Assembly: GCA_014075215.1 (NCBI GenBank)
Contig: CP046177.1
Location: 3,472,501 to 3,536,500, forward strand
Source of the DNA: Flavobacteriaceae bacterium
GTDB lineage: Bacteria; Bacteroidota; Bacteroidia; Flavobacteriales; Flavobacteriaceae
Direction: 5' to 3'
Length of the DNA: 64,000 nt
Every line of letters begins with the position of its first letter. The stretch's first letter is position 1. Positions 61,742-64,000 of the stretch are shown here, one piece after another. Under the pieces are notes generated by a model. It saw nothing but the letters and a program-made list of their open reading frames with translations, made no database searches and was not told the DNA's origin. The position numbers were made by a program, and so were the translations under genes.

Positions 61742-64000
61742 TTAAACTGTATTGGAAGGTGCTTCAAAAGGGATTTGAAGATCGTATATTTTTAAGAGCA
61801 GTTGTTTTATTTTAGTCATAAAATCATCTAGTCTTTCTTGTGTGATTTGCGTATCTTTTCCATTTCGTTTTTCTGAAAAATTAATTTCAATTAACCCTAA
61901 ACTTAAGTTTTTAAATGAAAAAATACCGGCAATAATTGGTTTTTTAAAGTCGAAATTTTTGTTTTTTACATATAAGTATGTGTATAGAAGAACTTGAATT
62001 GATTTGCTATATTTATAATCTTCAATAGTTTCCGCATTGCCAATTCTAAGGGCAGAAGATTTTACAATTCCGGTTTTATAGTCAATTACTCTAACGGTAC
62101 CATTTAATTCATCAACTCTGTCTATAATTCCTTTTATTTTTATAGGAAAACCCAATGCATCCACAGTAATAATAGCCTCTAGTTGTTTTTCAGTAGCAAT
62201 GATTTTTAATTGGTTGTGTCGTACTGTCTCCAATTCTTTTTTTAGAAAACGCTCAATAAGCCGGTTTACTACTTCAAAAATTAACCTGTTTTTACCAGTT
62301 GTAATGGTACCTTCTTTAAAATGCTTCTTAAAATAGGTAGCTATCAGGCTATTTTTTAGTGTTAACATGGAATGTATATCTGCTTCTTTAATACGTTGGT
62401 CGACAAAAGGGGTATATAAAGCGTCTAAAACATCATGAATAATATTTCCAAAAGTACTTGCCGTAATCGTTTCTTCTATTGTTTCAAATTCTTTAAGGTG
62501 TAAAACTCTTTGCTTATAAAAGGTGATAGGATGGTACAGATAGCCGGTTAAGGCAGAAGGCGAAATTCCTTGCTGAGCCAGCATTTTCAATTGATCTAAA
62601 ATAAACAAATCTTTTTCAATGGTAAGAGGTTTTTCTTCTTTTACAAATACTTTAGGGCTGACGTTTTTAAAAATAATATCTGTTCTTATGAGTTCCAATT
62701 GCTTTAAAAATCTGCTCTTTTCTCCGGTTCCGTGAGCCTCATTCTCCGTGTTATAGAGAATAAAAATCCGTTTTGCTCTTTGTAATAGCCTAAAAAAGTG
62801 ATACGAAAAAACAGCTTCTTTTTCTTTATAAGTGGGAATATTAAAATGAACTCTTACATCAAAAGGAATAAAAGAGTTCGCGGTTTTGTTGTTGGGTAAT
62901 ATTCCCTCGTTTACAGAGGTGATGATTATATTTTCAAAATCCAAAACCCTTGTTTCCAACATACCCATCAATTGTAACCCCTTTAAAGGTTCTCCCCGAA
63001 AAAACAAATGTTCCGTGACAGTAAGCTGCTTAAAAAACCTGAAAGCAGTTTTTAATTCTTTCAAATATTGATATTTTTCCTGTAGGTTGTTTAACTGCGT
63101 AAAAACCATATACAAGCGGTATAAGTATTCTTTTTCCAATTTTGTCGTTTTTTCTTTCATATCGTCAATAATCACCAGCACTTTATTTAAAAAATCCGAA
63201 ACATTGTCAATCGGATTAAAAATAATTGCTATCGTTTTTTGTATGTGTTCTTCTTTTTCATTGTATATTTTGGCAATGGTACCTGCTCTTAAAAAAAAAC
63301 TATTTTTCTGGCGAATATAGTCGTCAATTTCATCTGAAAAATTAGTATCGTGTAGCACATAGTTGGAAAAGACAGCATTTTTAAAAATCGCTAAAACATC
63401 TTTGTAAAAAAATGCATTTGTTGCTCTTTTCCGGAACTTTTCCTGGGATATAAATAATTTAAAAATAGTATAAATTAGTTGAACAACAGGAATATTTTTT
63501 AACGGATATCCCATGGTTATATTAATATCATGAATTTTTTCGGGTAGAGAAGAAAGCGCTACGGGAAGTAATGATTCATCTCCTAATACAAAAGCAGTAT
63601 GATTATAACCGGGCAAACCATCCAAAATTTCTCCGGCGTGTTTTATTTGTGTAATGTTCTTTGAGGCACCAATAACATTGATTTCTTTTTTTGAGCTAAA
63701 AGAGGTCCCTATTGTTTTTAATGTATTTTTTTGATAGTATTCCCATTCCTTGGTATATTTTCTGATAAAAGAACCTGCCTGGTGATTTGAATGGAAGAAC
63801 TGCTCGTCAATATCCCAATAAATATCAGCGTTTTGTTTCGCCAAAACTTTTTGCACCAAATATTCTTCTGCTTTATTCATGGCATTGAAACCAATAAAAA
63901 GGTGCTTCTTTTGCGAGTTCTTTTTTAAATAAGCATCTATATATTTTGTTGCTTCTCTGTATAATAGCCCCTGATAGCCGGATTTGGCATTTCGCAAATG
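61742..64000 (-). CDS. RecB/AddB-like PD-(D/E)xK nuclease family protein (5' end outside window)
   Basis: At least 752 residues; an ATG lies at 63997 but the family is longer, so the true start is probably outside. The middle has helicase-like remnants (LQLMGMLETRVLDFENIIITSVNEGILP; SYHFFRLLQRAKRIFILYN). The C-terminus is a PD-(D/E)xK nuclease: SPSALTGYLYHPITFYK, FGNIIHDVLDAL, IKGIIDRVDELNGTVRVIDYKTG (D, D-x-K). It is probably the partner of an AddA-type helicase in double-strand break processing; no such gene is in view. Confidence 0.85.
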   Translation of the reverse strand, partial: HLRNAKSGYQGLLYREATKYIDAYLKKNSQKKHLFIGFNAMNKAEEYLVQKVLAKQNADIYWDIDEQFFHSNHQAGSFIRKYTKEWEYYQKNTLKTIGTSFSSKKEINVIGASKNITQIKHAGEILDGLPGYNHTAFVLGDESLLPVALSSLPEKIHDINITMGYPLKNIPVVQLIYTIFKLFISQEKFRKRATNAFFYKDVLAIFKNAVFSNYVLHDTNFSDEIDDYIRQKNSFFLRAGTIAKIYNEKEEHIQKTIAIIFNPIDNVSDFLNKVLVIIDDMKEKTTKLEKEYLYRLYMVFTQLNNLQEKYQYLKELKTAFRFFKQLTVTEHLFFRGEPLKGLQLMGMLETRVLDFENIIITSVNEGILPNNKTANSFIPFDVRVHFNIPTYKEKEAVFSYHFFRLLQRAKRIFILYNTENEAHGTGEKSRFLKQLELIRTDIIFKNVSPKVFVKEEKPLTIEKDLFILDQLKMLAQQGISPSALTGYLYHPITFYKQRVLHLKEFETIEETITASTFGNIIHDVLDALYTPFVDQRIKEADIHSMLTLKNSLIATYFKKHFKEGTITTGKNRLIFEVVNRLIERFLKKELETVRHNQLKIIATEKQLEAIITVDALGFPIKIKGIIDRVDELNGTVRVIDYKTGIVKSSALRIGNAETIEDYKYSKSIQVLLYTYLYVKNKNFDFKKPIIAGIFSFKNLSLGLIEINFSEKRNGKDTQITQERLDDFMTKIKQLLLKIYDLQIPFEAPSNTV

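Overview
This window comes from a Bacteroidota chromosome, almost certainly a member of the Flavobacteriaceae. The evidence is the AT-rich sequence, TAnnTTTG -7 promoter boxes, SusC/FecA-type TonB receptors with an N-terminal carboxypeptidase-regulatory domain, a type IX secretion C-terminal sorting domain, GLPGLI, DUF4271, DUF4270 and DUF4296 proteins, an SDR-type threonine dehydrogenase and Bacteroidota-style gene orders (DUF4271-hemD; panC-panD-flippase-radA; starch-synthase-like-DUF4270-glmS). No rRNA, tRNA or CRISPR array was seen.

Layout. 1-2.7 kb: a TonB receptor (cut by the window edge) divergent from a LacI-type repressor, with nested operator palindromes between them. 2.7-7.4 kb: an ISKra4-like IS with 20-bp inverted ends, the ComM/YifB ATPase, a gene relic and a decayed IS630 element. 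7.4-14.7 kb: an NTF2-like lipoprotein, a 1152-residue BNR-repeat secreted protein, a lipoprotein, threonine dehydrogenase, a gutted anion-transporter pseudogene and an IS110 fragment. 14.9-21 kb: moaA with an unknown gene and two half-size YeeE/YedE transporters, kdtA, tyrS, and an SDR gene broken by one stop codon. 21-27.3 kb: a very AT-rich island with a small secreted protein, a GLPGLI protein and a TonB-dependent receptor, followed by a deleted IS. 27.4-34.2 kb: housekeeping genes (pyrC, a GT2 enzyme, hemD, radA, panD). 34.2-37.8 kb: a BcgI-like restriction-modification unit that looks like a single integron-type cassette and separates panD from panC. 38-43.4 kb: panC, starch-synthase-like, DUF4270, glmS. 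43.7-52.9 kb: a same-strand set of unrecognised genes (coiled-coil protein, two soluble proteins, an AAA+ ATPase, two membrane proteins) plus an FMN reductase. 53-58 kb: IS debris, an MscS channel and a Spy-like protein. 58-64 kb: a trans-sulfuration enzyme, a Na+/H+ antiporter, an ArsC/Spx-like protein, a MazG-like pyrophosphohydrolase and a RecB-like nuclease cut by the edge.

Two features stand out. (1) The restriction-modification unit has complementary 10-bp end boxes and an attC-like hairpin. It interrupts an AT-rich repeat whose uninterrupted copy lies at about 56.95-57.03 kb, so the insertion point can be read to the base. (2) At least ten palindromic elements of 157-167 bp, from several families with unrelated ends, are scattered between genes; five of them carry a TAGC-type hairpin tip at or near the element's midpoint. 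The uncharacterised AAA+/coiled-coil/membrane operon at 44-52.4 kb is the best candidate for an undescribed multi-protein system.
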